41,097 nucleotides of DNA from Fragilaria crotonensis. Taxonomy: Eukaryota; Bacillariophyta; Fragilariophyceae; Fragilariales; Fragilariaceae. Shown in pieces: positions 1-11,764 of the stretch; position 1 is the stretch's first letter; every line of letters starts with the position of its first letter. The stretch lies in assembly GCA_022925895.1 (NCBI GenBank), contig JAKSYS010000575.1:1-41097 (forward strand). The letters run 5' to 3'. The translations under genes and the position numbers were made by a program. Under the pieces are notes generated by a model that was given only the letters and a program-made list of their open reading frames with translations, ran no database searches and was not told the DNA's origin.

Positions 1-135
1 TCATGTGAGTCACAAGTCATGGAACGATAAGAGGTCGTGGAGCGGTCATCGACAACAAAAAGAAATTAGCAGGCAGGCAACGACATCGAGGCATATTCCT
101 AGCGACATCACGGTGTATATTCATGAACGAGTTCG

Positions 136-3100
136 ATGCAAGCGTTCCACACTGATGGCGAACAGAGATACTACAATTCAAGAAGGAGACACAGCAATGA
201 AAAAGAAAAGAGTAGGAAAAGTTGTCCTTTGGCACTGTGCACAAACCATCTTGCACTTCTGGTCATTCTCGCTGTGACGGTGCCGTTCGGAGAAGCACAC
301 CGTCAACGCCTTCCGAGCCAAGTAACTCCAGCTACAGCCCCATCATTTGCACCAAGTGTGTTTCCCTCTTTAAGCATTTCTCCCAATCCCAGTTTCTATT
401 CAATACAACAAAGCGATTCGTCATTACCTTCGGAAGGTCCTGTCAGAAGCCCGACTTCCTCATTATCAGCATCACCTTCATTGTCTCGATCCAGACTGCC
501 GTCGTTTCTTCCGTCCCGGGATCCAACGGGGTCCAGGACTCCGACATCGTATCCCTCATCTCCGTATCCTTCGTTTTCACCAACAATATCTCCATCATTT
601 ACTCCTACGGAGAGTCCAACTGATCGTTTTGAGTTTCGCACTTTTCCATGTTCTTATGATTCCTCTATTGAAGGGTATGATGAGCTGGACAAGTTTTTGA
701 ACGACATTGATGACACACAAGTTGAGAAACCATACCTGATCTGTCCAAATTCCACTTTTGAGGATGCAAAGATAGTCATCGAAGCCCGCGACGTTCCGTT
801 AAATATTGAATGCGGGGGCGAGGAGTGCGTTTGGTTGAGAACTCAACTTGTTATTACTGGACCTACTGCCCCTGTCACCTTTCGGGGTATCACCTTTGAA
901 GAATCAAGCGAAACTCTCCTCTTGGTGAGCGGCACAGATGCGAATGTACACTTTTCAGAATGCATCTGGTTCGGAAATAGTGGCATCGACATCATTCGCA
1001 TCGATGGTGAAGTACCGAGCGGGGACTTTGATGAAACAAGCGACTCTCATCAGTCAAATATCACGTTCATGGGAAATGGCACAAGCGACTCACAGTCAGG
1101 TGATGTTAGCGCGGGGAATAATACATTTGATCCACAGTCCGATGTCACGAATTCGTCCGGAGGTACGAATGACATGAGCAACAACACAATCGATCGAGGG
1201 AATGAACCAAGCGTTGGCGATCAAAACATCACTGGTGGAAAGAACCGCACCAATGAAGTGCAGCAAAACAGCACATATCCAGTAAACAGCACAGGCGAAA
1301 CTCAAGAGGCAGCGGCAACAAGATATCTTACGAGAAAGAGTGTATCAGTATCCTTCAGAATGTGCTCGTTCGTGGTGCGTACAAACCTGCTTTAGTGGTT
1401 GATAGCTTGATATGATATCTGACGGAGCGTTGATAGGAGAATCTAGTTTCAGCAGCGATTGTCTCATCTCACTACGGGGAGCTTCAATTTGAAGAATGTG
1501 TCTTTGAGATGAATCAAGTAACTGCTGGTAGTCTACTGCACATAGACGGTGGGCGGGTGGATTTGGAAGGTGTGCGTCTTGATCGAAATTCGTATGACTC
1601 CTCGGAAGGAATCATTTTTACCACTGACGACGCCATTCTGAATTACAATGAGTCAACATGCTCGTTCAACAACACCTCTATCATTGGTCGCGACTCCCAA
1701 GGGTGCGAAGGAGTTTTTGCCGACGACTCTCAAGTATGCTTGAGCCTTGAGATGTGCAATACCTTTCCGCCTACAGAATACCCTTCCGTCGCACCTTCAG
1801 ATGTGCCTTCGTTTGTCAGTCGTGATTGCTATGAGACTTTGCAGGGATTGCAAGCAGCCATCGTAAACGCCGAAGAACGCGATGACCCAGCAACGATCCG
1901 AGTCTGTCCCGATACTACATTGGATGGTAATGCTGAGTACAAGTTTTCCCCGCTGAACATATCGAAGGGAGTTATCAAGCTGGAATGTGGAAAGAGGGGA
2001 ACGCTGAGCGAAGGTTGCATGCTCTTTGGGGGAGCGAACGCCCAGATCTACATCGGTCCCAATGTCAAAAGTGTTTCGGTGTCAGGATTTTCCATGGTTG
2101 ACGCTGGTACGATTTCGGTGCTGGCCGCCGGACGTAATAGCTCTGTAGCAACATTCCGCAACTGTCAGTGGAGGGTAAGTCATCATGGATGTCAATGAAT
2201 CCCATGCAACGGAGTTGGCTCACCTTCGATTGTAGAACAATCATGCGATTGCGGCGGTGGTCGTGTACAACGAGGCGAGCGGAGAGCCATACATCGGGCA
2301 AAGAAACTTGGAACTTCTCAAGTCCCCGACAAAACGTTCGATGTCGGTGAATATTGAATTGTGTTACTTCGAAGAAAATCAATTTTCCTATGCGGCAATC
2401 GCCACTATCCGTGGGCGTGCACATGTTGAGTCAGTCCTGTTTCGAGACAATGGCACCGGGCGGCTGGGATCTATCGGCGCTACCATATCCAGTGAGCTCT
2501 ACATTTTGTCCTCATGTTTTATCAAGAACGAAGCCCTCCTACATGGGGTTGTCATGATCGATGCCACATCCAGCATCACACAGGAAACGAACTTTGGCGA
2601 GGAAAATAAGTCGATCATCGGGAACTGCACGACAGTTTTTAATGATGTCTCTGGCACATGCGCTGTGGATGGAAATTGTCAGGGTAGGTGCATCCCGTTC
2701 GCTGCCGAATCGTGCGATAGATCAATTTTGGACGTGGAGCGCCAGATCCTACGGACGCCTCCTCCCATGCTGGCTCCTACCATGGAGCCAGAGTTACCAC
2801 CACCTCCTACGCCTGCCAATAGAACAACTAACGGGACCTCTCCATCTGACTCTAGTCAAGCGCAAAGCGCTCCCGCGAATCTCAGTTCAGGAGCGATCTT
2901 CATTATTGTCGTTCTTGTCATGATTATTCTATGCATTCTGTGGGCGTGCTGTAGGAAACGAAAGGGAAAGCGTGACAGAGCTTCGCGCGGTAAAGGCGGC
3001 CAGAAAGGTGCTCGTGCTCCACTCTTCGAAGGCAAGCCCTCAAAAGTGAAGTTCACCAAAATCAAGAAGGAAGAAGAGGTCTACGATGAGTTTGATGACT

Positions 3101-3558
3101 ATGATAACGTACGTGACGATGAATACGATGATGACTTTATAGACGAAAGTGAGTCGTCTTTCTATAAGAAAGAGGAGAATCCCCGCAGAGGGTGGCGAAG
3201 TCGAGGAGTTGGTGAAAAGGCTTCGACAAAGAAGGACTACAAGAAGGCGAAACAGCGTACGAGAAGAATCTTTAAGAATAAGAAAGGCATGAAAAATGTT
3301 GACATCGTCGACGACGATGCTAGCTCCGAAAGCAGTGATAAAGACCCTGAAGTCGACGAGGAAGTGGGTGTAAAAATCGACGCAACTAAGATTGAAAAGG
3401 AAAACGGGAAGACTTTGCAGAAGTCCAAAAGCAGTCTACGCCAGGGCTCCTCAGTTAACGAAACTTATGAAAGCGTCATCAGCACTTCGAAAGGAGAGAC
3501 TGTGCAGCCGGAAATGGGGTCGTCAATGAACTCCTTTGATCCATTCTCTGGAGGTTGA
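136..3558 (+). CDS. Secreted-type single-pass membrane glycoprotein with duplicated beta-helix region (frame breaks)
   Basis: Seen: a basic N-terminus, then a hydrophobic segment (about residues 32-54) that should act as signal peptide or anchor. A Ser/Pro stalk with PS-spaced motifs follows (about 65-160). Two related extracellular blocks come next, each with an ICPxT/VCPxT motif, an ECG motif and a FxxCxW motif, roughly at 650-1000 and 1830-2180. An insert rich in N-glycosylation sequons lies at 1050-1300. A TM segment is encoded at about 2886-2952, and the product ends in a long Lys/Asp/Glu tail. The block pattern resembles parallel beta-helix (pectate-lyase-like) surface proteins, which is inference. 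A clean GTAAGT...TAG intron lies at 2175-2235. The reading frame also shifts near 1310, 1417 and 1492. Following beta-helix-like sequence through three frames makes single-base errors likelier than a second intron, but an intron from about 1375 to 1452 cannot be excluded. Function unknown; a cell-surface or silica-wall role is a guess. Confidence 0.7.
2175..2235 (+). other. Spliceosomal intron in the surface glycoprotein gene
   Basis: GTAAGT donor after codon AGG and TTGTAG acceptor before AAC. The 61-bp removal is phase 0 and joins two open frames of the beta-helix region (..NCQWR to NNHAIAA..). Without splicing the first frame stops at 2198. Confidence 0.8.
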
Positions 3559-4553
3559 ACAAACTTGCCAGTTAGTTTCTTGGCCACGAGGACGAACAGA
3601 CACAGATATCGAGGATGTCAGTGGGCCTGTGTTCCAGTTCCCTGACACGTGAACTATAAACAAGAGTAATCCGTAACCGTGAAGTTTGAACTGGCATGCA
3701 CCATTGTGGAGTGCTAAGAGTTCTTCCTATGGCTCACTGTTGGTTACTTCAGTCTTTACGGATGCATTAGAGATGTCGGGCCTTTGACAGATAGTACCTT
3801 AGGTCGAGAGATGAATCTTCGCCTGAGGAAGGATATGTCTTTTGGGCAGTTGGCGACTGTTCGATGAAACTTCAGGCAAAACTTCATACGATGATTAATG
3901 TGAGAGCATGACCTGGAGTAACATAGAATAAAGTCTGTGTCGATGCATCGTAGGACCAAATCAATTCCTCCACCTCGCCATCGTTCTGTTCGGGAAGGGT
4001 TACTTTTATCTTCTATCTTCTGCATATATACTAGTAGACAAACAATTGCTTATCTTGCTCTCTACTCGAGTACGGTTGTACTGTAGCATCGAAAAATTTC
4101 AGGCAAACCTTTTCGTGAAAAAGTGAAAACATCAGTTTAGTTGGTACAAGTATGCCTGGTACATGTACATGGTACTGTACACCAGGGAACGGGGAACGTG
4201 TGGAACGTATGAACGTATAATACCAGGTACTTGTATCTAGTAGCTAGTGTGCAAGGCACCTGGAATTAGTTGTACATGCTGTAGGCTGTATGCATAGTAT
4301 GAACGTAAACACGTGCAGAATAGCTCGCGACAGTGCCAGTAAGCGGGAGGACAGTCGACAGTGCGTAATGCCAAAGCCCACATCTACCGGTATGAAGATA
4401 CCTGGCCTTGTCTCGGCGGGATTCGCAGATTTTACGAGTACTGGATTACTACAATTGGAGCTGTTGCGGTTCTTCTCGTCTCAAACGCACAGAGAACACA
4501 CATGGAACATCGATGCTCTAGTACTCTAGTATAGTACCCGAATTCCATAGTCC
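3559..4553. other. Intergenic region, no supported gene
   Basis: Nearly 1 kb between the glycoprotein stop and the first TauE-like gene. It holds only short ORFs without family resemblance. From about 4140 it becomes rich in GTAC-centred words (GGTACATGTACATGGTACTGTACACC at 4157-4182 in pieces). It presumably includes the 3' UTR of the upstream gene and the promoter of the downstream one. Confidence 0.5.
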
Positions 4554-5960
4554 ATGATTATGTCCCTGTCATTTTTTGGTACAATGGGTAGTTGGAGCGA
4601 CACCGCCATACGACTTCTATTGGAAGTCTTCGAAGAAGATCATGCACCACTGTTTCCACTCACAACATCAGACTATGTGGGCTTTGCGTGTGCCACAATT
4701 GGACTCTTAATTGCCGCCGGCGGAGGGGTTGGGGGAGGCGGGATCTTGGTTCCGATCTACATTTTGGTTATGGGATTCTCTCCCAAACATGCCATTCCAC
4801 TTTCCAATGTAACCGTTTTTGGTGGCGCGGTTGCGAATGCTGTTCTGAATACAGGAAAGCGCCATCCACTTGCAGATCGTCCTTTGGTTGATTGGGATCT
4901 CATTTTGGTCATGGAACCTTTGACGATTGCGGGAGCGCTAATTGGATCTTTCCTGAACAAGGTGCTGGACGAACAATTTCTGATCATTATGCTTGTAGTC
5001 CTCCTTTCAGCCACGTCCTACGAAAGTCTGTCAAAAGCCATCAAAATGTTCAAGGCGGAGACGAAAGCAATCCGAGCCGCTGAACAAGGTGGTGCTAACA
5101 AGGAGAGCGAACTGACGCAAATGGCCAGAGAAGACGAAGATCATACGGACGAAATTCTTCCTTTGGTCGAACATATGGAAGAGCAGGACACCGAAACCAA
5201 AAATGAATCTGGCATGATGACAGTCCCGTTGATTGATAAGGAACTGTACCAAATCCTCGAGGAAGAAAAAACAACTCCCACCGGCAATATCAAATTCATT
5301 GTAACATTGTTTGTGGTTGTTCTCACCATCAACATGTTGAAAGGCGGCGGTGCCTTCAAATCTCCTTTAGGCATCCGTTGTGGGTCGGTCTCGTTTTGGA
5401 TCGCCAACTTCATGATGCTAGCTTGGATCTTTGTCATCACTTTCAAAGCTCGAGCCTACCTGGTCCAGCGATACAATATCAAACAGCGTGTTGGCTATCA
5501 CTACGTGGATGGCGATATACAGTGGAGTCCACGTGCAACACTGGTATATCCGCTTCTCTGTTGCTTTGCTGGTTTCTTTGCAGGGATGTTTGGGATTGGA
5601 GGAGGCATTGTGAAAGGACCGCTCATGCTTGCGATGGGCATCCATCCAGCAGTAGCATCGGCCTCATCAGCGACTATGATTCTCTTCACGAGTCTGACAG
5701 CTACCACTTCTTACATGGTCTTCGGCTTGCTCCTCGTGGACTACGGAATTCTTTGTCTTGTCATCGGTTTTTTTGCCACTCTGGTGGGGCAATTAGGGCT
5801 CGTTGCTTTGATGAAACGATACAAGAGAAACTCGTTGATCGCCTTTTCCATTGGGGGCGTCGTTCTACTCAGCGCATTCCTCATGACCATCCAATCAATT
5901 ATCGCTTTCGTGGAAGGAAAGAGTCATCACTCTGGTGGGATCTGTGGAAAGGGTGAGTAG
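4554..5960 (+). CDS. TauE/SafE-family membrane transporter (copy 1, intact)
   Basis: A 468-residue, uninterrupted reading frame with about ten hydrophobic segments in two halves. The N-terminal half (about residues 35-160) has the glycine-rich GGGVGGGGILVPIYIL motif followed by FSPKHAIPLSN. The C-terminal half (about 320-455) repeats the theme as FGIGGGIVKGPLMLAMG followed by the Ser/Ala-rich VASASSATMILFTS. This double repeat is the hallmark of TauE/SafE (PF01925) anion exporters, known in bacteria for sulfite, sulfoacetate or related organosulfur anions and present in plants and algae. The halves are joined by a hydrophilic, acidic loop (about 165-245) rich in Glu and Asp. Substrate and membrane cannot be told from sequence. 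The ATG at 4554 starts just after an in-frame non-coding stretch; other in-frame Met codons follow closely (MIM, then GTMGS), so the true start may be a few residues later. Confidence 0.9.
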   Translation: MIMSLSFFGTMGSWSDTAIRLLLEVFEEDHAPLFPLTTSDYVGFACATIGLLIAAGGGVGGGGILVPIYILVMGFSPKHAIPLSNVTVFGGAVANAVLNTGKRHPLADRPLVDWDLILVMEPLTIAGALIGSFLNKVLDEQFLIIMLVVLLSATSYESLSKAIKMFKAETKAIRAAEQGGANKESELTQMAREDEDHTDEILPLVEHMEEQDTETKNESGMMTVPLIDKELYQILEEEKTTPTGNIKFIVTLFVVVLTINMLKGGGAFKSPLGIRCGSVSFWIANFMMLAWIFVITFKARAYLVQRYNIKQRVGYHYVDGDIQWSPRATLVYPLLCCFAGFFAGMFGIGGGIVKGPLMLAMGIHPAVASASSATMILFTSLTATTSYMVFGLLLVDYGILCLVIGFFATLVGQLGLVALMKRYKRNSLIAFSIGGVVLLSAFLMTIQSIIAFVEGKSHHSGGICGKGE

Positions 5961-7076
5961 AGGTGGCTCTGAACAAAACAAACATCGACTAGGGATTCTT
6001 TGAGTGATTCATCTTTACGTCAAATCAAACAGTAGGCCCTCAATGTGAGATTCAATGGTAGCTGGATCGTCAGCATCAAGATTTGGTGGCCACCTCATCT
6101 GTATGGTGCGAAGTGGACGAACTAGATGTAAATCGAAGTCTAACGCGTTTGGATTGATGGATATAATCTTAGTAGGCCCATCCAATGTCTCAATCTAGGC
6201 ATCCAAATTCTTAAGTATCTTCGTTTGAAATGCATGAGTCTTAGTGATATCAAACTCGATGGTGACTAATTTCCATAGCGTGATAACAAAGGTTGCGCGG
6301 GCATCAACCGTAGCTACGATCTCAGATTATAAAAAGGGGAAAGTACTATTGTACTCGTCGGAGTGCTAAATTAGAATGTCGCCTTTTACAATTTTGGGCG
6401 GACTTTGGAAACAACAGGAGGATGGAAACCAGTACATATGCATACAACCACGAGTCCCATTGAGCTCAGAGTACCGTAACTCAATCCCACGTCCACAGTC
6501 TATGCATATGGTGTCTGTATACTTTCTGTTTTTTACAGTACAGTTCATGTATGCTCTTGAGTCTTCCGTACGAAGGGTATGCATACGTACCCACACTCCA
6601 CAGTACAGTATGCATACATATTACGTATGTTCGTATGTTCATAATAATCGGACTATCATTTATTTGTTTACAAGAGAGGGTGTCCTCTCTATCATACTCG
6701 TACTCTCTACGGAGTACAAGAGTAGTAGAGCAGCAGACTTCGGATGACATCCGTGATCCGTGGCGGGTGCACGTCTCGATTCTCAGACGTGAACTGCGGA
6801 CCTTCCAGATGATCCATGCTACTGGAGTACTGGAGTAGCGATTCGTCCTACTCGGAGTGCATGTAACAACTCCTACGCAGTACTCCAGTACCCGAGTACT
6901 TCAGTTAAAGATTTATTTAGTCTGTGTGCTGATGGCTATTTTGGGTGATAGCATATAGCATATAGGTGATAGGTGCGATAGTTGATGGCTCGTGTCACAG
7001 TTTTTTATGTCTGGCTCAGCTTCATCAATTTCGCAGGAAATTAGGGAGAGAGACTGAGTGAGAAGCAACCAGCTGG
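5961..7076. other. Intergenic region between the tandem TauE-like genes
   Basis: About 1.1 kb with no supported gene. It includes ATGCATAC/GTATGCAT-type alternating purine-pyrimidine stretches at about 6430-6640 and a cluster of AGTACTCGAGTACT-like palindromic words at about 6690-6900. The 123-codon ORF at 6376-6747 is biased toward these repeats and looks fortuitous. Confidence 0.5.
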
Positions 7077-8449
7077 ATGGACGCGAGCATGCGACTCCTC
7101 GAGGTAGTGTTTGCAGATGATCATGAACCGCTGTTTCCACTCACCGCTTCTGACTACGTGGGTTTTGCCTGTGCCACGATCGGTCTTTTGATTGCCACTG
7201 GAGGAGGAATTGGAGGAGGCGGGATTCTGGTTCCAATCTACATCTTGGTGATGGGATTCTCTCCCAAACACGCAATACCACTTTCCAACATAACAGTCTT
7301 TGGTGGCGCGGTTGCGAATACAGTTTTGAATAAAAGCAAGCGCCATCCCCCTGGCGGATCGACCTTTGGTCGATTGGGATCTCGTAATGATCATGGAACC
7401 GGTAACCATGGCGGGAGCTCTGATTGGATCATCTTTGAACAAGGTATTGGACGAGTACGTCCTGGTTGCCGTCTTGGCAATTCTCCTTTCAGCCATAGCA
7501 TTCGAAACCCTTGGCAAGGCCGTGAAATTATACACTGCTGAGACAAAGATACAGTGCGCTTTGCAGCAAGCTGGTTCTGTCATGGATGGCGACACGGCGT
7601 CAGTTTTAGGAGTGGAAGGTACAGCTGAAGGCGAAACGCTACCACTTCTCGATCACCACAAAGTGCAGTACAATGGGACTCTCGACGACTGTGAATCTTT
7701 GATAACAAGGGCTCCTGTAGTCGATGATGAATTGCACCGAATTCTCGAGGAGGAGAAGATTATCCCAGTGGGCAGCGTCAGGCTTCTCGTCATCATGTTT
7801 GTGGTCGTTCTCCTCATCAACGTTTTGAAAGGAGGTGGTGCTTTTCAAGTCTCCTATAGGCATCTCTTGTGGGTCAGCCTCGTTCTGGATTGCCAACTTC
7901 GTCATGCTAGCGTGGATCGTCATCATAAGTCTTATGGCTCGATCCTACCTCGTAAGTCGATTTGAACTGAAGCGACGACTCGGATACCTTTATGTTGTGG
8001 GAGATATACAATGGAGTGCAAGTGCGACGCTGGTATTTCCAATTCTGTGTTGCTTTGCTGGTTTCTTTGCCGGCATGTTTGGTATTGGAGGAGGCATTGT
8101 GAAGGGACCGCTCATGCTAGCCATGGGCGTTCATCCTGCTGTTGTTTCGGCCACGTCAGCTACTATGATTCTCTTCACGAGCTCTACATCGACGACTTCC
8201 TACATTGTGTTTGGCTTGTTACGGATGGACTACGGAATCGTGTGCCTTTGTGTGGGATTTCTGGCAACGTATGCGGGACAGATATGCCTGGCCGCCGTGA
8301 TGAAGCGCTTCAAGCGAAACTCTTTGATCGCCTTTTCCATTGGGTTCGTCGTTCTTGCCAGTGCAGTCTTGATGACCGTGCAATCCGTACTCACATTGAA
8401 AAAAGGCGTGAATCACGAACCCGGTGGAATATGCTCAAACGAGGTGTAG
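7077..8449 (+). CDS. TauE/SafE-family membrane transporter (copy 2, two frame breaks)
   Basis: Tandem paralogue of the gene at 4554-5960, with near-identical core motifs (GGGIGGGGILVPIYILVMGF; FGIGGGIVKGPLMLAMGVHP) and a diverged acidic central loop. Comparison with copy 1 pinpoints two one-base insertions. One is in the CCCCC run at 7347-7351, after the KRHP codons. The other is in the TTTT run at 7842-7845, in the KGGGAFKSP region. Outside these positions the protein is conserved from start to stop, including all membrane segments. Both lesions are homopolymer length changes, so sequencing error is at least as likely as inactivation. It starts at the ATG of MDASMRLLEVVF, shorter at the N-terminus than copy 1. 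Function as for copy 1: probable export of a small sulfur-containing or other organic anion. Confidence 0.85.
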
Positions 8450-8530
8450 GCTGACGAAGTTAAACATTCAAAACGTTTTTGATAAACTTCAAATACTTCG
8501 GCAACTAAGCATTATCTTCATTGGTTTGCA

Positions 8531-10607
8531 TCATGATGACGTCGCCAGATCCTTGATACTACATGCTAGCTCTTCTGCCCTCGACATGGACGTTTGTTGA
8601 AGTGCGAACACACTTGGCTCTTTCGTCAATACATGGTGTGGGACCTCGTACAACATCTGCGCAAGTTGTCGCTCCTCTGGTACGGTTCCTCGCTCGTACA
8701 TGGACAAGAAGCAAGTCCCCCTCCGTGTGAACAGCGGCACAATGGGCCTTGCCTAAAGTCACGCAACAGCTGGCTGCCAGCTTCGCGTGGAATCGCTCTT
8801 GTGGGTCAATTGGCGTCCCGCGTCGCACTTTATCGAAGTAACGGTTCAAAATATACATCAACGAATCTAAGATACCCTCGTCTAACAGCATGCGAGCGTG
8901 GCGCTTGTCCCTGGATAAATTTTGATTTCCTCCATGGCTTCACTTTTTCATCAGTAGTAGTGTTGGCACTTGCAAGGACATCAAGCCACGCCCGAGGTTG
9001 TTTTTGAGGCTGGAGACCATGAATCTGATCGACAGGCGTGATACGAACTTCAGAACGGCATAGAAAGTTAGGTGATGCATTCGCGTGAATTGTTGACGGC
9101 TGTTGCACTTACCATCCCTCAAGCATGCCACACGATTTCTACCTGATACCACAGGAGATACGAGGCCATTGCCATCCGCCGTAAAGCCACCATTACCTGC
9201 TGAAAAACTACTATTTGCCCCTCCGTCCAATAGCTCTATTGTACTGCGTGATACAGAGTGATGATCGTCATTTGTCTGCACATCCTCTTGTGTAAAACAC
9301 TGCTTCATTTCCGAGGGAAATTGATTACCAACTCCACTTGTATTGCAGGACGTAGCACATGAATTGCTCAGCGCCTCACTAGCATTGAGTGCAGACTCGT
9401 GCGCCTGTTGTAAGGTCTTCGTCGCCTTTTCTTTCATATGGGTTCGTTGTTCTTCCGGAATCTGCATGATACCAACGCCAATCCCCACTGTCGCAGCTCC
9501 CAATAACAGTCCAACGGGGCCAAATAACAAAGTACCAACAGTTGCCGCACCAACTACGAACGCCGCCGTTTTTACAACCGGGGTGTCGAGTGTCTTTCGA
9601 AAGTGTTCCACGTCGTCCTTATTCACAAGCGGTGAAGGAACTCCAGGTTTTTTCACTGAACCTTTGCTAAGCATGCGACGTTCTCTTTCTTTCTTCTTAC
9701 GCACTTCGTACGTCGACGATATGTCATCGTCGTCATCGTTATCCCCTTCATTCAAAACCGTGTATTCCATGGTATCGTCATCGTCTGCGCGTGGTGGAAG
9801 TTGCAACGAACTATTCTTCGGTATGTCTTGATACATGTCATGTCGCGTGTCTACCTCAAAAGATGAGCTCGACGCTGTACGTAGCACACTGTGCGACTTC
9901 ATTCCCTCCTTCAAAAACGGTGGTTGGATCATCGGTGTCGTCATGATTTGACGCACCGACGTCAACGTAACTTCATCGTCTGTACCATCGACAGTATCGT
10001 ACTGAGTATCGTCATAATCATAGTCTCCACCAGCTTTCTCTCCACCCACATCCTTTTGCCGCCTAGCGCGACGGGCGTTTGAAACGCGGTCGCTGTCGGT
10101 TGCTTTTCTTCCTGCGTCAGTTCCATCACTTTCAACGCTGGGAGCATTCCCCGAGCGACGATTCGATGGCAGCGACTCGGGTTGTTGTCTGTGCGTGGAA
10201 CGAACAGGCGGACTCGTTGGTGGTGTGTGTCGGCTTTCCCGTTTCTCAGCGCGGCCTTTACTTGAGCTTCGCTTCTGCATGAGGTGCTGCTTTCGTTGCT
10301 GTCTTGCTTTTCGTCGCTCCGCCAGCGAGCCCCTGGAAACTTCCGTGGATTGGGGAGAAACGGGTACGTCGAGTTCCTTTTGCAATCGGCTCCGTCGCGC
10401 ATGTGACGCTAACCCTGTTGCTGAGTGATCTGAAGCTACCGAGCCACGGTCAGATCCACCTCGTGGCGGATCAGAGGAACACGACGCCATATTGCCAGGA
10501 CTGATGACCGACTCACTCGTTGGAGTGCGGCCAGGGGAAGAAGCTGGGGAAGCTCGAACAATTTCGTTGTGGGCTTCGAAGGCTGCGATGTAATTCTTTA
10601 CGCTCAT
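8531..10607 (-). CDS. Unrecognised protein: disordered N-terminus, hydrophobic glycine segment, helical C-terminus
   Basis: Not assigned to a known family. The best start is the ATG at 10607 (MSVKNYIAAFEAHNEIV); the frame extends upstream only through a GTG. About 340 residues of Ser/Arg/Asp-rich, low-complexity sequence follow. Next comes a glycine/alanine-rich hydrophobic stretch (VVGAATVGTLLFGPVGLLLG, about 9490-9560) that could insert in a membrane. A GTAAGT donor lies at about 9107 just after the codons for CLRD; a matching-phase acceptor at about 9053 gives a ~55-bp intron. After it the frame shifts near the AAA run at 8917-8919 and again at the GGG run at 8744-8746. Across both breaks the C-terminus reads as an alpha-helical region (HARMLLDEGILDSLMYIL; MYERGTVPEERQLAQMLYEV), possibly armadillo-like. 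The stop at 8531 converges with the TauE-like gene. Confidence 0.65.
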
Positions 10608-11764
10608 GTGGACTTGTACATGTACAAAACAAGTTATCACGCTCTGGGAGTGCCTTCTCAGTGTGCAGGGTGACTTCCTGCTTTCATTTTATTCACCGGA
10701 GGAAGTGAAGTTTGTGCTTCGTATGCATTTTGTGTTCATACAACATTCCGCTGAAAACGTCGATTGTTGACGACAGGATCTCGCATCCCAACCTTGGACG
10801 GGACCCACAAATTAATGATATACGTGTACCAGAACGAGCAGAGCATGCAACGGGTATAAAGCGACATCAAAAGTATTCCGGAATGAATACTATTCTCTTT
10901 TCAAGATAAACAACTTTGTATATAATTGATACTTTTCAAGCGCTATCTAAGTGCGCAGCATTTTAGTACTATCATATTAAGTATTACTAAGCACACTACC
11001 TGGTACTTGTACTGGTACAACGTAAACTCGGAGTACGGTACGAGTAGAGTTCTTCGAGTCAAAGTACACGGCGTGATCAAGGCTGCGTACTAGTTTGTAG
11101 AAATCCGGGTTCGGTCAAACGTAGAGTTTTTTAATTCTAATGTTGTTTAACGCATGAGCTTATTTCTAGGTTTCACTTTGAAGGATCCAATTCAATCCAG
11201 GTCCGATTGAATCTTGCCGATCTAACTTCGCCAATCATAGGCGTAGCCGCTATCCTAAAAGGCAATTCTTCCCGTTAGGAAGTTTCGTAAGCAACACAGT
11301 ATGTGTAGTGTGTACTGCGCTCCACCTCGACTCTTCGAGCACATGTCTGTGCCGGAAACCGGAAACCTGAGAAGCAGAGAACTCCGACTACATTGCACAT
11401 TGCACTGTAGTCGGTACTTGTACCAGGTACTACAGTACTAAGTACTGTTGGCCGTACTTGTACTCCGTACCGTGTTTCCGAGTACTCGAGTACTCGGAGT
11501 AGCATACAGTGCTTACTGCGAGTTCCGAGCTCCTAGCGTGCCTTTCACAGGTCTCACAGGGTTTGCTAATCACGCGGCCGAGTACATGTAGTCAAAAACT
11601 TGATTAACTACTGATTACCACTGACTACTGACTACCACTAACTACCGGTACAAGGTGGTAATCAAAGTAGTAGTCAAAAATGTGATTACTGCGTACTACG
11701 TACGCATAGTTTCGTGTTTCGAGTGTTGAGCGATGAACGATGGTGAAGAGAACGACGATGTCAA
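10608..11764. other. Intergenic region rich in GTAC palindromes and TAGTCA/TGACTA words
   Basis: No supported gene in about 1.15 kb. GTAC-core words are dense at 10990-11060 and 11405-11500. From 11585 to 11690 there are repeated ACTAC/GATTAC words with self-complementary arms (TGATTACCAC near 11613 against GTGGTAATCA near 11656). These could be subterminal repeats of the adjoining hAT element, but no TIR pair could be defined. Confidence 0.45.

Noticed and set aside
1375-1452. Intron joining the first two glycoprotein frames (GTGCGT...TTTCAG)
   Set aside because: The join is out of phase, and the supposed intron reads as beta-helix-like protein in other frames; single-base errors near 1310, 1417 and 1492 explain it better. 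Kept as an alternative only.
4290-4529. 79-codon ORF upstream of the first TauE-like gene
   Set aside because: Short, no recognisable features, and lies in the probable promoter region.
6376-6747. 123-codon plus-strand ORF
   Set aside because: Lies in alternating GTATGCAT/GTAC-type repeat-like DNA, with an equally long antisense frame and no family features.
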